A stretch of 64,000 bases of DNA from Mucilaginibacter gossypiicola (GCF_900110105.1 NZ_FOCL01000005.1:1-64000), one strand, 5' to 3'; shown: positions 53,448 to 63,795, counted from the first letter of the stretch. Made by a program: numbers and translations. The notes: generated by a model not told the origin, from the letters alone.

Positions 53448-55040
53448 ATGAATAATTTAAAAAGATATATAAAACCTGGCCTAATTGCCATGTTTATAGG
53501 AGCAATTTACCTTTCGGGTTGTACAAAGTTGGATATTACTCCAAAATCGGCGCTTACAACTGCTAACTTCCCAACCACACCGGCGCAATACGTCGCTGCT
53601 ACAGGGCCTATCTATACCTCGTTTCGCGGGGCACCGGGCAGGCAATACTGGTTGCTGCAAAACTTAAGCACCGATGAATGCGTACTTGTTGCGCGTGGCG
53701 GCAACTGGCTTGATGGAGGCACTTATTCAACCGTAAACCTGCACACTGTTACGCCTGATAACAGTATGACCGAAACTTGCTGGTCTGGAGGGTACGGAAC
53801 TATCAGCTTGTGTAACCAGGTGCTGTCTTTATTAGCACCTACACCCGAAAGCGATTCAAAAAAACAAACCATTGCCGAAATTAAAACCATGCGCGCCCTG
53901 TCATACTTTTACCTGATGGACCTGTTTGGTAACGTGCCTATCAGCAAAACTTTTGGCGATACCACCAATCTGGGCACCCAGTCAAGGGCTACTGTATTTG
54001 CATTTATTGAGAGTGAATTACTTGCGCAAATTCCAGATTTGAGCGGTACCGCAGGGGTAACTACTTACGGCAGGCCAACCAAAGGTTTAGCTTATGCCAT
54101 ACTTGCAAAAATGTACCTGAACGCGCAATATTACATTGGTACATCAAGGTACCAGGATGCAGTTACCATGTGCGATAATGTTATAAAAAGCGCCCAATAT
54201 GGTTTAGATGCAGATTATTTAGGCATGTTTAAGCCTAATAACGGCCCGGGTATTAAGGATTTTATTTTTGCCATACCTTATGATGGTGTGCAGGCACAGG
54301 GGCAATATTACGCCCGCTGGACATTGAACCCTAATTTGAAGGATAAGTATAAAATGCCATACACACCTGATGGGCCTGTGTACACTTACAAAGAATATTA
54401 CGCTTTGTTTAACGATGCTAATGATATCCGTAAAAAGCAATTTTTAGTTGGTAAACAGTACAATAATGACGGTACGCCGATAAATATTACCACAACAAAC
54501 ATCGGGCTGGATGCAAGTTATTCAGGGCCAAACCCAAATGCTACGGTAGTACACCAGTTAGAGTTTACACCTGATATTGTGTGGAAAAACCCGGCAACAT
54601 TTGATATCGGTAACGATGAGCTTGCCAACGAAGAAGGTTACAGGAATAACAAGTTTTATCCGGATAGCCTTAATACAGACCGTAATCAGGGTAATGACGT
54701 GCCTATGTTCAGGTATGCCGACATTTTGCTCGAAAAAGCAGAAGCTATTTTACGCGGTGCATCAGCAACCAATGGCGATTCGCCTTTATCATTGGTTAAC
54801 CAGGTTAGGGCACGTGCAAAAGCTTCGCCTTTAACTGCTGTAACGCTGTCTGATATATTAGACGAACGTGGCCGCGAGTTCTCTATGGAAATGTGGCGTC
54901 GTAATGACCTGATCCGTTTTGGTCAGTTTGAGAAAAAGTGGGGTATAAAAACAGATGCCGATCCTAATAAACGTATTTTCCCGATCCCAAGACCGGAAAT
55001 GCAGTTGAACCCTAAACTGGTACAAAATCCGGGTTATTAA
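53448..55040 (+). CDS. SusD/RagB family nutrient-binding lipoprotein
   Basis: A 530-residue surface lipoprotein that caps the SusC barrel. The lipobox LSGC puts Cys26 at the mature N-terminus. The TPR-like SusD fold is seen in KTMRALSYFYLMDLFGNVPI and the C-terminal FSMEMWRRNDLIRFGQFEKKWG and RIFPIPRPEMQLNP motifs. It begins 20 bp after susC, the usual pair. No hydrolase gene follows in this locus; the terminator at 55061-55094 closes it. Confidence 0.95.
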   Translation: MNNLKRYIKPGLIAMFIGAIYLSGCTKLDITPKSALTTANFPTTPAQYVAATGPIYTSFRGAPGRQYWLLQNLSTDECVLVARGGNWLDGGTYSTVNLHTVTPDNSMTETCWSGGYGTISLCNQVLSLLAPTPESDSKKQTIAEIKTMRALSYFYLMDLFGNVPISKTFGDTTNLGTQSRATVFAFIESELLAQIPDLSGTAGVTTYGRPTKGLAYAILAKMYLNAQYYIGTSRYQDAVTMCDNVIKSAQYGLDADYLGMFKPNNGPGIKDFIFAIPYDGVQAQGQYYARWTLNPNLKDKYKMPYTPDGPVYTYKEYYALFNDANDIRKKQFLVGKQYNNDGTPINITTTNIGLDASYSGPNPNATVVHQLEFTPDIVWKNPATFDIGNDELANEEGYRNNKFYPDSLNTDRNQGNDVPMFRYADILLEKAEAILRGASATNGDSPLSLVNQVRARAKASPLTAVTLSDILDERGREFSMEMWRRNDLIRFGQFEKKWGIKTDADPNKRIFPIPRPEMQLNPKLVQNPGY

Positions 55041-55060
55041 TTTATTACTATTATTTATTT

Positions 55061-55099
55061 AACAAATGCAGGCCCTAAAAAGCCTGCATTTGTTTTTTA
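55061..55099. terminator. bidirectional terminator after susD
   Basis: AACAAATGCAGGC (55061-55073) pairs perfectly with GCCTGCATTTGTT (55082-55094), followed by a T-run. It serves the SusC/D transcript and the convergent AraC gene. Confidence 0.9.
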
Positions 55100-55115
55100 T
55101 ATGGTTTTAATGATC

Positions 55116-56003
55116 TTAAAACTCCCTGAATTTCCGCCGGTACTCCATTGGGGTATTGCCGGTAGCCAACTTAAAATACCTGTTAAAATTTGAAAGGTTA
55201 TTAAACCCCGAATCGCGGCTGATTGAATTTATATTTTCATTGGTTTCCCTGATCAGTTTGCATGAGTTTTCTATTCTTACCGTCAACAAAAAATCAAAGT
55301 AGGTTTGGCCGGTACGCAATTTAAAATAGTGGCAAAATGCTTTCGGCACCATGTGTATGATGTTCGCTATGTCTTTAAGCTTAATGTCTTTATAAAAATT
55401 GTCCATGGTATACAGGTAGATCTTAGTTAACCTTACTTCATCTATTCTGTTGAAGATCTTTTTTTCAGTTTGATCGATCAGGTTTGAGATCTGTTCAGCC
55501 TCAGCAATTTTATTTAGCAGTTGCAGCAGTAACGGAAGCTGCTCATGTCTGGCCGAATTTTCTATCTGGCGGATAAAGTCAACCGCAACAGCTTTAGAAT
55601 TTTCATTGATCAGTAGTCCATTTTTGGCACTATTTAAAAGGTTGTTTAACAGGCTGTTTTCTGGTAGCGTCATGAACGTATTTCCCAATTTATTAGGATC
55701 AAAATGAAGGGTAAGCAGCTGCAGCGGTTTAGGTATTTTACCGCTTTTCATGGAGTAGTCATAGTAGCGGTTGGTTTCAAACTTGAACATATGGGGTACG
55801 TTGCAGCCTATGATGATCATGGTATCCCCCGAAACCCTTTTTGAAGTGTTTCCTATCGAAAAAGTTCCTTCACCGCTTATAATATAAATAAGTTCCAGCT
55901 CGGGATGATTGTGGAAATTATTAATGGCATGGTAAGTTTTTGCTTCGGCTATTGTAAAAGCTGAATTGTCGACTTTTAAGACCTGCTCGAAGAAATCTTT
56001 CAT
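55116..56003 (-). CDS. AraC family transcriptional regulator
   Basis: A 295-residue regulator. A cupin-type N-terminal domain (AINNFHNHPELELIYIISGEGTFSIG) is followed by the AraC domain (IKLKDIANIIHMVPKAFCHYFKLRTGQTYFDFL, NINSISRDSGFNNLSNFNRYFKLATGNTPMEYRRKF). It is convergent with susD and divergent from ppsA. Either could be its target; which one cannot be read from the sequence. Confidence 0.9.
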   Translation of the reverse strand: MKDFFEQVLKVDNSAFTIAEAKTYHAINNFHNHPELELIYIISGEGTFSIGNTSKRVSGDTMIIIGCNVPHMFKFETNRYYDYSMKSGKIPKPLQLLTLHFDPNKLGNTFMTLPENSLLNNLLNSAKNGLLINENSKAVAVDFIRQIENSARHEQLPLLLQLLNKIAEAEQISNLIDQTEKKIFNRIDEVRLTKIYLYTMDNFYKDIKLKDIANIIHMVPKAFCHYFKLRTGQTYFDFLLTVRIENSCKLIRETNENINSISRDSGFNNLSNFNRYFKLATGNTPMEYRRKFREF

Positions 56004-56132
56004 TTTTATACTATAGTGATATAAAAAAATAAAAATAGATAATATGTTATGAATATAGTATTACTTGTTGTGAATATTTAGGCATTGAGCGGTTTGTTAA
56101 GCGGCTAACTTCGTTTTTATAAAATAATAGCC

Positions 56133-58586
56133 ATGAAGGAAAAGAAATTTACTATGAAACTTATTGACGCTTCAATAAGTGACATTGAGTTAGTAGGGGG
56201 CAAGAATGCATCACTTGGAGAAATGATGCAGAACATCTCTCAATTTGGAATTGATATTCCTGACGGGTTTATCATAACAAGTAAAGCTTATTACCAGTTC
56301 ATTGCAGACAATCAGCTTGATAGGCAGATCAGGGACATTATTGAAGATAAAGATGTTACCGATCTGGAGGTTCTGTTATCCTGCGGCAGTAAAATCAGAA
56401 CGCTTATCCAAAATGGCCGCTTTTCCGCCACTATGGAAAATGAAATTGCCGAAGCTTATAAAGAACTATCAATTCAGTATAAAGATCATTTTGCCGATGT
56501 TGCAGTTCGGTCATCGGCCACTGCAGAGGACCTGCCCGATGCCTCATTTGCGGGGCAGCAGGACACTTACTTGAACATAAGAGGAGAAGAAAACGTATTA
56601 ACAGCGATAAAAAATTGCTTCGCCTCATTATTTACCGACAGGGCAATCAGCTACCGGCAATCATTTAACTATGATCATTTTAATGTCGGGCTTTCTGTTT
56701 GTGTTCAAAAAATGGTGCGCTCAGACAAAGGCGTTTCCGGAGTTGCGTTTTCGTTAGATACTGAAAGTGGTTTTAAAGATGCCGTAATCATTAACGGATC
56801 ATACGGCTTAGGCGAAATGGTGGTACAGGGATCTGTTAATCCCGACGAATTTATTGTTTACAAGCCTTTGCTTAAAAGCGGTTTCAGGCCCATCCTTGAA
56901 AAAAAACTGGGCAAAAAGCACAAAAAAATGATTTACGGAAATCCAGGGGATGCGGCTGTAAAAATCATTGATACCCCGGTTGATGAAAGCTCAAGGTTTT
57001 GCCTGTCGGATGATCAGGTTATTCAGTTGAGCAACTGGGTAATCATTATTGAATCCTATTACACCAAATTGAAAGGCAAATGGTGCCCAATGGATATTGA
57101 ATGGGCTGTAGATGGCGTCAGCGGCAGATTATTTATAGTACAGGCAAGGCCAGAAACTATCCACTCCCGCAAACAAGTAAACCTGCTTACCGAATTTCGT
57201 ATCAATGATCCCGACAGAGCAGGCAGGATCTTGCTGAAAGGTATTGCTGTTGGCGATAAAATAGCGACAGGTAAAGTGCATAACCTCTCCGGTATCGGAA
57301 AACAAAATATCCACGAAATAAACTTTTTACCCGGCGATATTATGGTTACCGATATGACCGACCCGGATTGGGAACCGGTAATGAAAAAAGCATCGGCTAT
57401 CATCACCAATAAAGGTGGCCGGACCTGTCATGCCGCCATTGTTGCCCGCGAGTTAGGCGTTCCGGCAATAGTTGGCTGCGAATGTGCCACTACCATTCTG
57501 AAAACCGGCGATGAAATAACCGCCTCGTGTGCAGAAGGAGATGCCGGAATTGTATATAGCGGCATAGTGGCATTTACTAAGCGGGAGCATGATTTGAATG
57601 ATCTTCCTGAAATTGAAACCCCGCTAATGATGAATATCGGATCGCCCGAAATAGCATTTAGTTATGCACATTATCCCGGAAAGGGCGTGGGCCTGGCAAG
57701 AGAGGAGTTTATCATTAATAACTACATAAAAATTCACCCTTTGGCCCTGCTTGAGCATAAGAACCTGAATGATGCTCCATTAACAGCTCATATTGAGGAA
57801 GCTATGCTGGGTTATGATAGTGAAGAAGCCTTTTTTATCGAAAAGCTATCCTACGGGATAGCAAAGATAGCCGCCGCATTTTATCCGAATAAAGTAATTG
57901 TACGTTTCTCGGATTTTAAAACCAATGAATATTACAATATGCCCGGCGGTAAATATTTTGAGCCGAACGAAGAAAATCCGATGATTGGCTGGAGGGGGGC
58001 ATCCAGGTATTATTCAAAGGTATATAAGGAAGCTTTTGGGATGGAATGTAAAGCCATTTTAAAGGTGCGCGAAATGATGGGCCTGGATAATGTGGTGGTA
58101 ATGATCCCGTTTTGCCGCACGGTGAACGAACTTTTATTGGTGTACGAAACCATGAAGGAATACGGCCTAAAGCGTGGAGAAAACGGGCTTGAGGTATACC
58201 TGATGGCCGAAGTACCATCCAATGTGATTTTGGCCGAACAGTTTGCCGATTACGTAGACGGTTTTTCAATAGGTTCCAATGACCTTACCCAGCTTGTATT
58301 GGGGCTCGACCGCGATTCATCCTTAGTGGCCGGTTTGTATAACGAGCGCAACGACGCGGTTAAGTTTATGATCTCATCGCTGATAAAAACAGCAAAGAAA
58401 AAAGGCATAAAAGTGGGCATTTGCGGGCAAGGGCCTTCTGATTACTCTGATTTTGCCCAGTTCCTGGTAGAAGAGGGGATTGACAGCATATCCGTTACGC
58501 CCGATTCGTTTTTTAAAACAGTAATAGCTATCAAGAAGATAGAGGATGAAATTGAAGAGGCGAAACGGTTGTGCCTATCTGCCTGA
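56133..58586 (+). CDS. ppsA: phosphoenolpyruvate synthase
   Basis: Converts pyruvate plus ATP to phosphoenolpyruvate, AMP and phosphate, the first gluconeogenic step from pyruvate. The product is 817 residues. The N-terminal ATP-grasp domain (VGGKNASLGEMM, AVRSSATAEDLPDASFAGQQDTYLN) is followed by the swivelling domain with catalytic His in GGRTCHAAIVARELGVPAIVG and the TIM-barrel domain with GICGQGPSDY near the C-terminus. It precedes fbp by 76 bp, a logical gluconeogenesis pair. Confidence 0.94.
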   Translation: MKEKKFTMKLIDASISDIELVGGKNASLGEMMQNISQFGIDIPDGFIITSKAYYQFIADNQLDRQIRDIIEDKDVTDLEVLLSCGSKIRTLIQNGRFSATMENEIAEAYKELSIQYKDHFADVAVRSSATAEDLPDASFAGQQDTYLNIRGEENVLTAIKNCFASLFTDRAISYRQSFNYDHFNVGLSVCVQKMVRSDKGVSGVAFSLDTESGFKDAVIINGSYGLGEMVVQGSVNPDEFIVYKPLLKSGFRPILEKKLGKKHKKMIYGNPGDAAVKIIDTPVDESSRFCLSDDQVIQLSNWVIIIESYYTKLKGKWCPMDIEWAVDGVSGRLFIVQARPETIHSRKQVNLLTEFRINDPDRAGRILLKGIAVGDKIATGKVHNLSGIGKQNIHEINFLPGDIMVTDMTDPDWEPVMKKASAIITNKGGRTCHAAIVARELGVPAIVGCECATTILKTGDEITASCAEGDAGIVYSGIVAFTKREHDLNDLPEIETPLMMNIGSPEIAFSYAHYPGKGVGLAREEFIINNYIKIHPLALLEHKNLNDAPLTAHIEEAMLGYDSEEAFFIEKLSYGIAKIAAAFYPNKVIVRFSDFKTNEYYNMPGGKYFEPNEENPMIGWRGASRYYSKVYKEAFGMECKAILKVREMMGLDNVVVMIPFCRTVNELLLVYETMKEYGLKRGENGLEVYLMAEVPSNVILAEQFADYVDGFSIGSNDLTQLVLGLDRDSSLVAGLYNERNDAVKFMISSLIKTAKKKGIKVGICGQGPSDYSDFAQFLVEEGIDSISVTPDSFFKTVIAIKKIEDEIEEAKRLCLSA

Positions 58587-58615
58587 CACGAAGAATTTAT
58601 TAACTAATGCTAAAG

Positions 58616-58637
58616 CCGCTACTCAATCCGGGTAGCG
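58616..58637 (+). promoter_or_regulatory. hairpin in the ppsA-fbp spacer
   Basis: CCGCTAC pairs with GTAGCGG around a short loop (CTCAATCCGG). There is no T-run directly after it, so full termination is unlikely. It could tune expression of fbp relative to ppsA. Confidence 0.4.
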
Positions 58638-58662
58638 GTACTACTATTAAAACTTTATTTAT

Positions 58663-59709
58663 ATGAAAGCGGTAAAAACTTTAGGCCAATTTATCATTGA
58701 AAAACAAGCAGAATTTCCATATGCCAAAGGCGAGCTATCCAGGTTACTGAGAGATATAGGCATTGCGGCAAAAGTTGTTAACAGGGAGGTTAACCGGGCT
58801 GGCCTGGCTGATTTGGCCCTTGATAACGGATTCATAAATATACAGGGCGAAAACCAGAAAAAACTGGATGTTTATGCCAATGAGCAGTTTATCCTGGCTT
58901 TACAACAGGGCGGCGAATGTTGTGTGGTGGTATCAGAAGAAAGTGACGAATATATTGACATCGACAGTGAGATTTCAAAAAATGCCAAATATATTGTAGC
59001 GATAGACCCTTTGGATGGTTCCTCAAACATCGATGTAAATGTAAGTGTGGGCTCCATTTTCTCCATTTACCGCAGAAAAACGACAGATGGACGAGCATCA
59101 ATTAAAGATGTTTTGCAAAGAGGGTCGGAGCAGGTGGCAGCCGGGTATGTAATTTATGGATCATCAACCATGCTGGTTTATACTACCGGGAAAGGGGTAA
59201 ACGGTTTCACTTTAGATCCTTCGCTGGGCGAGTTTTGCCTCTCGCACCCCAAAATGCGGATTCCTGATGATGGGGTTATTTATTCTATCAATGAAGGCTA
59301 TTATGCTCATTTTCCCGATGGCGTGAAAAAGTATATCAAATACTGCCAGGTTGAGGATGTAGCAACAAACAGGCCATTTAAAGCAAGATACATCGGGTCG
59401 ATGGTGGCTGACTTACACCGGAATATGATAAAAGGCGGAATCTTTATTTACCCGGCCAACGCAAGCGATCCAAAAGGGAAACTGCGTTTAATTTATGAGT
59501 GTAACCCCATGGCGTTTATCATTGAACAGGCCGGAGGCAAAGCCAGTAACGGATACGAACGTATTTTGGACCTGGAAGTTACAGAACTTCATCAGCGTAC
59601 AGGCATCTTCATCGGCTCAAAAAATATGGTAAACAAGGCCGAAGAAATGATGAGGCGCTTTTCACCAATTACAACCAATGTTGACTATAGCTATATGGAA
59701 CTGATATAG
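58663..59709 (+). CDS. fbp: class 1 fructose-1,6-bisphosphatase
   Basis: Hydrolyses fructose 1,6-bisphosphate to fructose 6-phosphate, an irreversible gluconeogenic step. The product is 348 residues. The metal site is seen in VSEESDEYIDID and in AIDPLDGSSNIDVNVSVGSIFSIY, and the substrate-binding YIGSMVADLHRN and EQAGGKASNG follow. All class 1 marks are present. It is the second gene after ppsA. Confidence 0.96.
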   Translation: MKAVKTLGQFIIEKQAEFPYAKGELSRLLRDIGIAAKVVNREVNRAGLADLALDNGFINIQGENQKKLDVYANEQFILALQQGGECCVVVSEESDEYIDIDSEISKNAKYIVAIDPLDGSSNIDVNVSVGSIFSIYRRKTTDGRASIKDVLQRGSEQVAAGYVIYGSSTMLVYTTGKGVNGFTLDPSLGEFCLSHPKMRIPDDGVIYSINEGYYAHFPDGVKKYIKYCQVEDVATNRPFKARYIGSMVADLHRNMIKGGIFIYPANASDPKGKLRLIYECNPMAFIIEQAGGKASNGYERILDLEVTELHQRTGIFIGSKNMVNKAEEMMRRFSPITTNVDYSYMELI

Positions 59710-60015
59710 GAGGCTAAAGCAGAAAGCACAACGCTAAAAGCTATCTCTTAACTTAAAAACAAACCGGGGGAGCGGGGGCGCTATTTACATTTACCCGGAT
59801 TGCTAATTAAAAACTGTAGCTATTATTTTACATGTATTACATGTAAAATAATAGCCCAACAGTTGTATTTATAAATGATATTAGGTGTAGAGGGACTGTC
59901 ATCCTGAGCTTGTCGAAGGACGCGCGCAGAGGCCCTACCCACCATGCTTCGACAGGCTCAGCATGACACCCATTTTTTACCAACGCAGTGTTTGTTTGTA
60001 GCGCCGGTTTTGATA
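59710..60015. other. spacer between fbp and katG
   Basis: The 306-bp convergent gap contains GTAGCTATTATTTTACATGT paired with ACATGTAAAATAATAGCCC (59816-59854, a possible terminator) and the second repeat family at 59897-59968. No gene is seen. Confidence 0.5.
59897..59968. repeat. dispersed palindromic element, second family
   Basis: TGTCATCCTGAGCTTGTCGA starts the left arm (59897-59918), and the right arm 59947-59968 is its complement with three mismatches, ending CTCAGCATGACA. It is not related in sequence to the ATGTCATTGCGAG family. Similar sequences recur in many bacterial genomes, as I recall. Confidence 0.75.
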
Positions 60016-62292
60016 TTAAGCCAGATCAAACCTGTCGAGGTTGATTACTTTGGTCCAGGCGGCTACAAAATCTTTAACAAATTTGTCTTGTCCGTCGGTG
60101 CTGCCGTAAACTTCGGCAATCGCTCTTAGTTCGGCATTGGAACCCAGTACAAGGTCGGCGCGGGTTGCTGTCCATTTTACTGCGCCGGTAGCACGGTCGC
60201 TGCCTTCGTAAAGTTCCCTGTCGGCAGATGTGGCTTTCCATGCAGTACCCATATCAAGCAGGTTTACAAAGAAATCGTTGCTAAGTACCCCTTCGCGCGA
60301 GGTGAATACACCATGCTTCGAGCCGTCAAAATTAATGTTCAATACACGCAGGCCTCCCAATAACACCGTTAACTCAGGTGCTGTCAGGCTAAGTAAATGT
60401 GCTTTATCAATCAGTAATTCTTCTGTAGAAGCAGCATGTTTAGTTTTACGATAATTGCGGAAGCCGTCTGCTGCCGGTTCAAGGTAACCGAATGATTCTA
60501 CATCGGTTTCTTCCTGTGAAGCATCTGTACGGCCCGGAGTGAACGGAACAGTGATATCATGACCGCCATCCTTAGCGGCTTTTTCAACAGCCGCAGTTCC
60601 TGCCAGTGCTATCAAATCGGCCAGTGACACCTTTTTACCACCGGTTTGAGCTCCGTTGAAATCTTTTTGGATGCCTTCGAGCACGTTCAATACCTTTTGT
60701 AACTGAGTAGGGTTGTTTGCCTGCCAGTATCTTTGCGGGGCCAGGCGAATGCGGCCGCCGTTTATACCACCGCGTTTATCTGTACCGCGGAACGTAGAGG
60801 CAGAAGCCCATGTTGTTGAAACCAACTCGGATACGCTTAAGCCAGATGATAATATCTTTCCTTTTAAAGCAGCAACGTCGCTTTCAACTATTGGAGCGTA
60901 ATCAGCAGCTGGGATAGGATCTTGCCAAAGCAATACCTCTTTTGGCACGTCGGCACCAAGGTAACGTACCCTTGGCCCCATATCGCGATGTGTTAATTTA
61001 AACCATGCGCGTGCAAAAGCGTCAGCAAACTGATCCGGGTTCTCCAGGAAACGTCTTGACACCTTTTCATATGCTGGATCAAACCTTAAAGAAAGATCGG
61101 TAGTGAGCATGGTTGGTAAATGCTTTTTCGACGCATCATAAGCATCGGGGATGATGGCCTCGGCATTTTTTGCTACCCATTGGTGGGCGCCGGCAGGGCT
61201 TTTTGTTAACTCCCATTCAAAGCCAAACAGGTTTTCAAAAAAGTTATTGCTCCACTTGGTTGGCGTTGTGGTCCAGATTACTTCAAGGCCGCTGGTTATG
61301 GTATCAGCGCCTTTACCCGAGCCGTAGCCATTATGCCAGCCAAAGCCCTGTGCTCCAATGTCAGATGCTTCGGGCTCTTTACCTACATTATCTGCAGATG
61401 CCGCACCGTGGGTTTTGCCAAAGGTATGGCCTCCTGCTATTAAAGCAACAGTTTCTTCATCATTCATGGCCATGCGGCCAAATGTATCGCGGATATCTTT
61501 AGCTGCCATAACCGGGTCAGGGTTGCCGTCCGGCCCTTCAGGGTTTACGTAAATCAGGCCCATTTGCACTGCGGCAAGCGGTTTTTCGAGATTGCGTGAG
61601 TGAATATCTCCATCGGCATCATCGTCTGATACCAACACGCCATGACCTTCCTGTACGCCTGGCGAACCATGGGCATAGCGAACATCGCCGCCAAGCCAGG
61701 TAGTTTCCGAACCCCAGTATACAGATTCATCTGCTTCCCAGGCATCTTCACGTCCCCCTGCAAAACCAAAAGTTTTAAACCCCATTGATTCAAGCGCTAT
61801 GTTGCCGGCAAGGATCATCAGATCGGCCCATGAAATTTTGCGGCCATACTTTTGTTTAATGGGCCAAAGCAGCCTGCGGGCCTTATCAAGGCTCACATTA
61901 TCCGGCCAGCTGTTAAGCGGTGCAAAGCGTTGTAAGCCTGCTCCGGCACCCCCACGGCCATCACCTACACGGTAGGTGCCTGCGCTATGCCAGGCCATGC
62001 GGATAAACAAGCCGCCGTAGTGGCCAAAATCTGCCGGCCACCAATCCTGCGAATCGGTCATGAGTGCATGAAGGTCTTTTTTTACAGCTTCAAGGTCGAG
62101 GCTTTTAAAGGCATCGGCGTAATTAAAACCTTCATCCATGGGGTTTGATAGTGAAGAATGCTGACGCAGGATATTCAGCTTTAACTGGTTAGGCCACCAA
62201 TTGTGGTTACGTGTACCGCCGCCGCCAACATTGTGCTTCATTGTGCCGTTGTGAAACGGGCATTTACTAATGTCATTTGATCCGTTTTCCAT
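60016..62292 (-). CDS. katG: catalase-peroxidase KatG
   Basis: A bifunctional haem enzyme of 758 residues that removes hydrogen peroxide. The distal site is seen in FIRMAWHSAGTYRVGDGRGG (Arg, Trp, His), the proximal His in ALIAGGHTFGKTHGA, and the Tyr of the Met-Tyr-Trp crosslink in LIYVNPEGPDGNPDP. Both the N-terminal active and C-terminal inactive halves are present. It lies alone, with a 703-bp upstream region that must hold its control sites. No OxyR gene is adjacent. Confidence 0.97.
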   Translation of the reverse strand: MENGSNDISKCPFHNGTMKHNVGGGGTRNHNWWPNQLKLNILRQHSSLSNPMDEGFNYADAFKSLDLEAVKKDLHALMTDSQDWWPADFGHYGGLFIRMAWHSAGTYRVGDGRGGAGAGLQRFAPLNSWPDNVSLDKARRLLWPIKQKYGRKISWADLMILAGNIALESMGFKTFGFAGGREDAWEADESVYWGSETTWLGGDVRYAHGSPGVQEGHGVLVSDDDADGDIHSRNLEKPLAAVQMGLIYVNPEGPDGNPDPVMAAKDIRDTFGRMAMNDEETVALIAGGHTFGKTHGAASADNVGKEPEASDIGAQGFGWHNGYGSGKGADTITSGLEVIWTTTPTKWSNNFFENLFGFEWELTKSPAGAHQWVAKNAEAIIPDAYDASKKHLPTMLTTDLSLRFDPAYEKVSRRFLENPDQFADAFARAWFKLTHRDMGPRVRYLGADVPKEVLLWQDPIPAADYAPIVESDVAALKGKILSSGLSVSELVSTTWASASTFRGTDKRGGINGGRIRLAPQRYWQANNPTQLQKVLNVLEGIQKDFNGAQTGGKKVSLADLIALAGTAAVEKAAKDGGHDITVPFTPGRTDASQEETDVESFGYLEPAADGFRNYRKTKHAASTEELLIDKAHLLSLTAPELTVLLGGLRVLNINFDGSKHGVFTSREGVLSNDFFVNLLDMGTAWKATSADRELYEGSDRATGAVKWTATRADLVLGSNAELRAIAEVYGSTDGQDKFVKDFVAAWTKVINLDRFDLA

Positions 62293-62995
62293 AATTATGA
62301 GTTATATATTGAATAGGCTGCTTAAACCCTGGTTGGGTATTAAGTTTTATAAAATTATGATGTTAACTTCAACAATCACAATCAATTAATTCTATAAGCT
62401 GATAGCTAAAAACTATAACAGGATTAAATGACACTCAATCGTTAAAATGGAAGGAGAAATACCATTTATGGAGACAAAAACTGGCAAGTAACTTTAATTT
62501 TACCTTAGTTAATAGGCAAAAAACACTTTTCTAATCAATTTTTAATCTTTTTGTTAACGAATTGTTTAGTTTTGCATTGACCTCAATCTTATCAGTGTTG
62601 AAAAAATATATCCCATCCTGCAACGATAACCCGATCAAAATCGTCTTATTGAAAATATAGAGATGTTAACGGCTATGTCCGTTTGAATGGTTTGTAAACA
62701 TTTTACTGAAAGATTTAAGTTGTAATTTAAAATATACCAGGTAGCGTTGGTGCTGTCTGTAACGATATTCCCGATAGTTCTTTAATGGGTATTTTCATTG
62801 TAAAATACAGTTTTAGTTAAAAAACAATGTGTTAGCCAGGGATAGCACATTGTTTATTATCCCTCTTCCGGCAGCTTATTTTATCCGGGCGCCTTCTTTC
62901 AAGAATTCTTCGAAATTTATAATGCTAATCCTTTCAAGGTGTATGTAACGTTAATGGTTGCTGCTATGGCCGTTTATAATTGTTAATTTGGCGCC
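62293..62995. other. 703-bp intergenic region upstream of katG
   Basis: A long AT-rich divergent gap. The only clear structure is the hairpin AAACAATGTG/CACATTGTTT (62822-62855, 14-nt loop). No open frame, RNA gene or repeat family was found. It should hold the promoters of katG and of the exported-protein gene. Confidence 0.5.
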
Positions 62996-63739
62996 ATGAA
63001 ATTAGCTGTATTCAGGGCTATCCTGCTTTTTATATTTATGCCCTTCGCCGGTAATGCGAGTGCTTACTGGATGGAGGTTAAAGGTTCAGGAAAATTGAAC
63101 GAGGCCGTGCATATCGAAGTCTGTTACGGCAATATAGATGAGTTTAGCATCCGTCATCGCGACACAGGTATTGAACTTACCCGTGCCGGAGATTTTGAAA
63201 TATCTATTCAGGACGAACGAGGAAACAAAACGGCATTGCCCATGATCAGGAAGGCAGATTGCTGGGAGGCAACTTTTATCCCGGCCCATACCGGTATTTA
63301 CCGCATATTGGGTATAAATGATTCCCACCCGGTTGTTGACCGCTCAAAAACCGGAGGTAAAAATATCAGGCCTGTTGATTATTTATGTGCTGCTTACCGG
63401 GTGGGTACCGGGAAAATGATTTCAAACCCGGCTCAGCTGTTGGATATCATCGCTACGGGTAAAAATGGGCTGATGGCTGTTAAAGCCTTTAAAGATGGCC
63501 GTGTTGTTGAACCTAAAACGCCTTTAAGGGTTTTTAATCCCGAAAATTGGGAAAAGGAACTGTTAACCAATGAACAAGGTGAGGCCATTTTTAAACCCAC
63601 CATGCCCGGTCTTTATATTATCAGGGAAGATTGGGAAGACCCATCCCCCGGTAATTATAAAGGTGTGGCATATTCGGCGGTACGCCATCGTTGTAATTAT
63701 TGCCTGCAGGTTTCTGCGGAGGAAATTGTAGCCGAATAA
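62996..63739 (+). CDS. exported DUF4198-like protein
   Basis: A 247-residue protein with a Sec signal peptide (cleavage after NASA near residue 23). The mature part begins YWMEVKGSGKLNEAVHIEVCYGN and resembles the DUF4198 family of periplasmic proteins, which are often near metal or TonB transporters. Cys pairs near the end (HRCNYCLQV) might bind a metal (inference). It is convergent with a TonB-dependent receptor, which fits metal or siderophore handling. Confidence 0.65.
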   Translation: MKLAVFRAILLFIFMPFAGNASAYWMEVKGSGKLNEAVHIEVCYGNIDEFSIRHRDTGIELTRAGDFEISIQDERGNKTALPMIRKADCWEATFIPAHTGIYRILGINDSHPVVDRSKTGGKNIRPVDYLCAAYRVGTGKMISNPAQLLDIIATGKNGLMAVKAFKDGRVVEPKTPLRVFNPENWEKELLTNEQGEAIFKPTMPGLYIIREDWEDPSPGNYKGVAYSAVRHRCNYCLQVSAEEIVAE

Positions 63740-63755
63740 TAACCTATTTTGATAT

Positions 63756-63795
63756 AAAACAACGAAGGGGGCGTTAATGCCCCCTTCGTTGTTTT
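63756..63795. terminator. bidirectional terminator
   Basis: A 17-bp perfect stem (63756-63772 with 63779-63795), arms AAAACAACGAAGGGGGC and complement, loop GTTAAT. Its right arm overlaps the stop codon of the TonB receptor (63796-63794). Confidence 0.92.
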
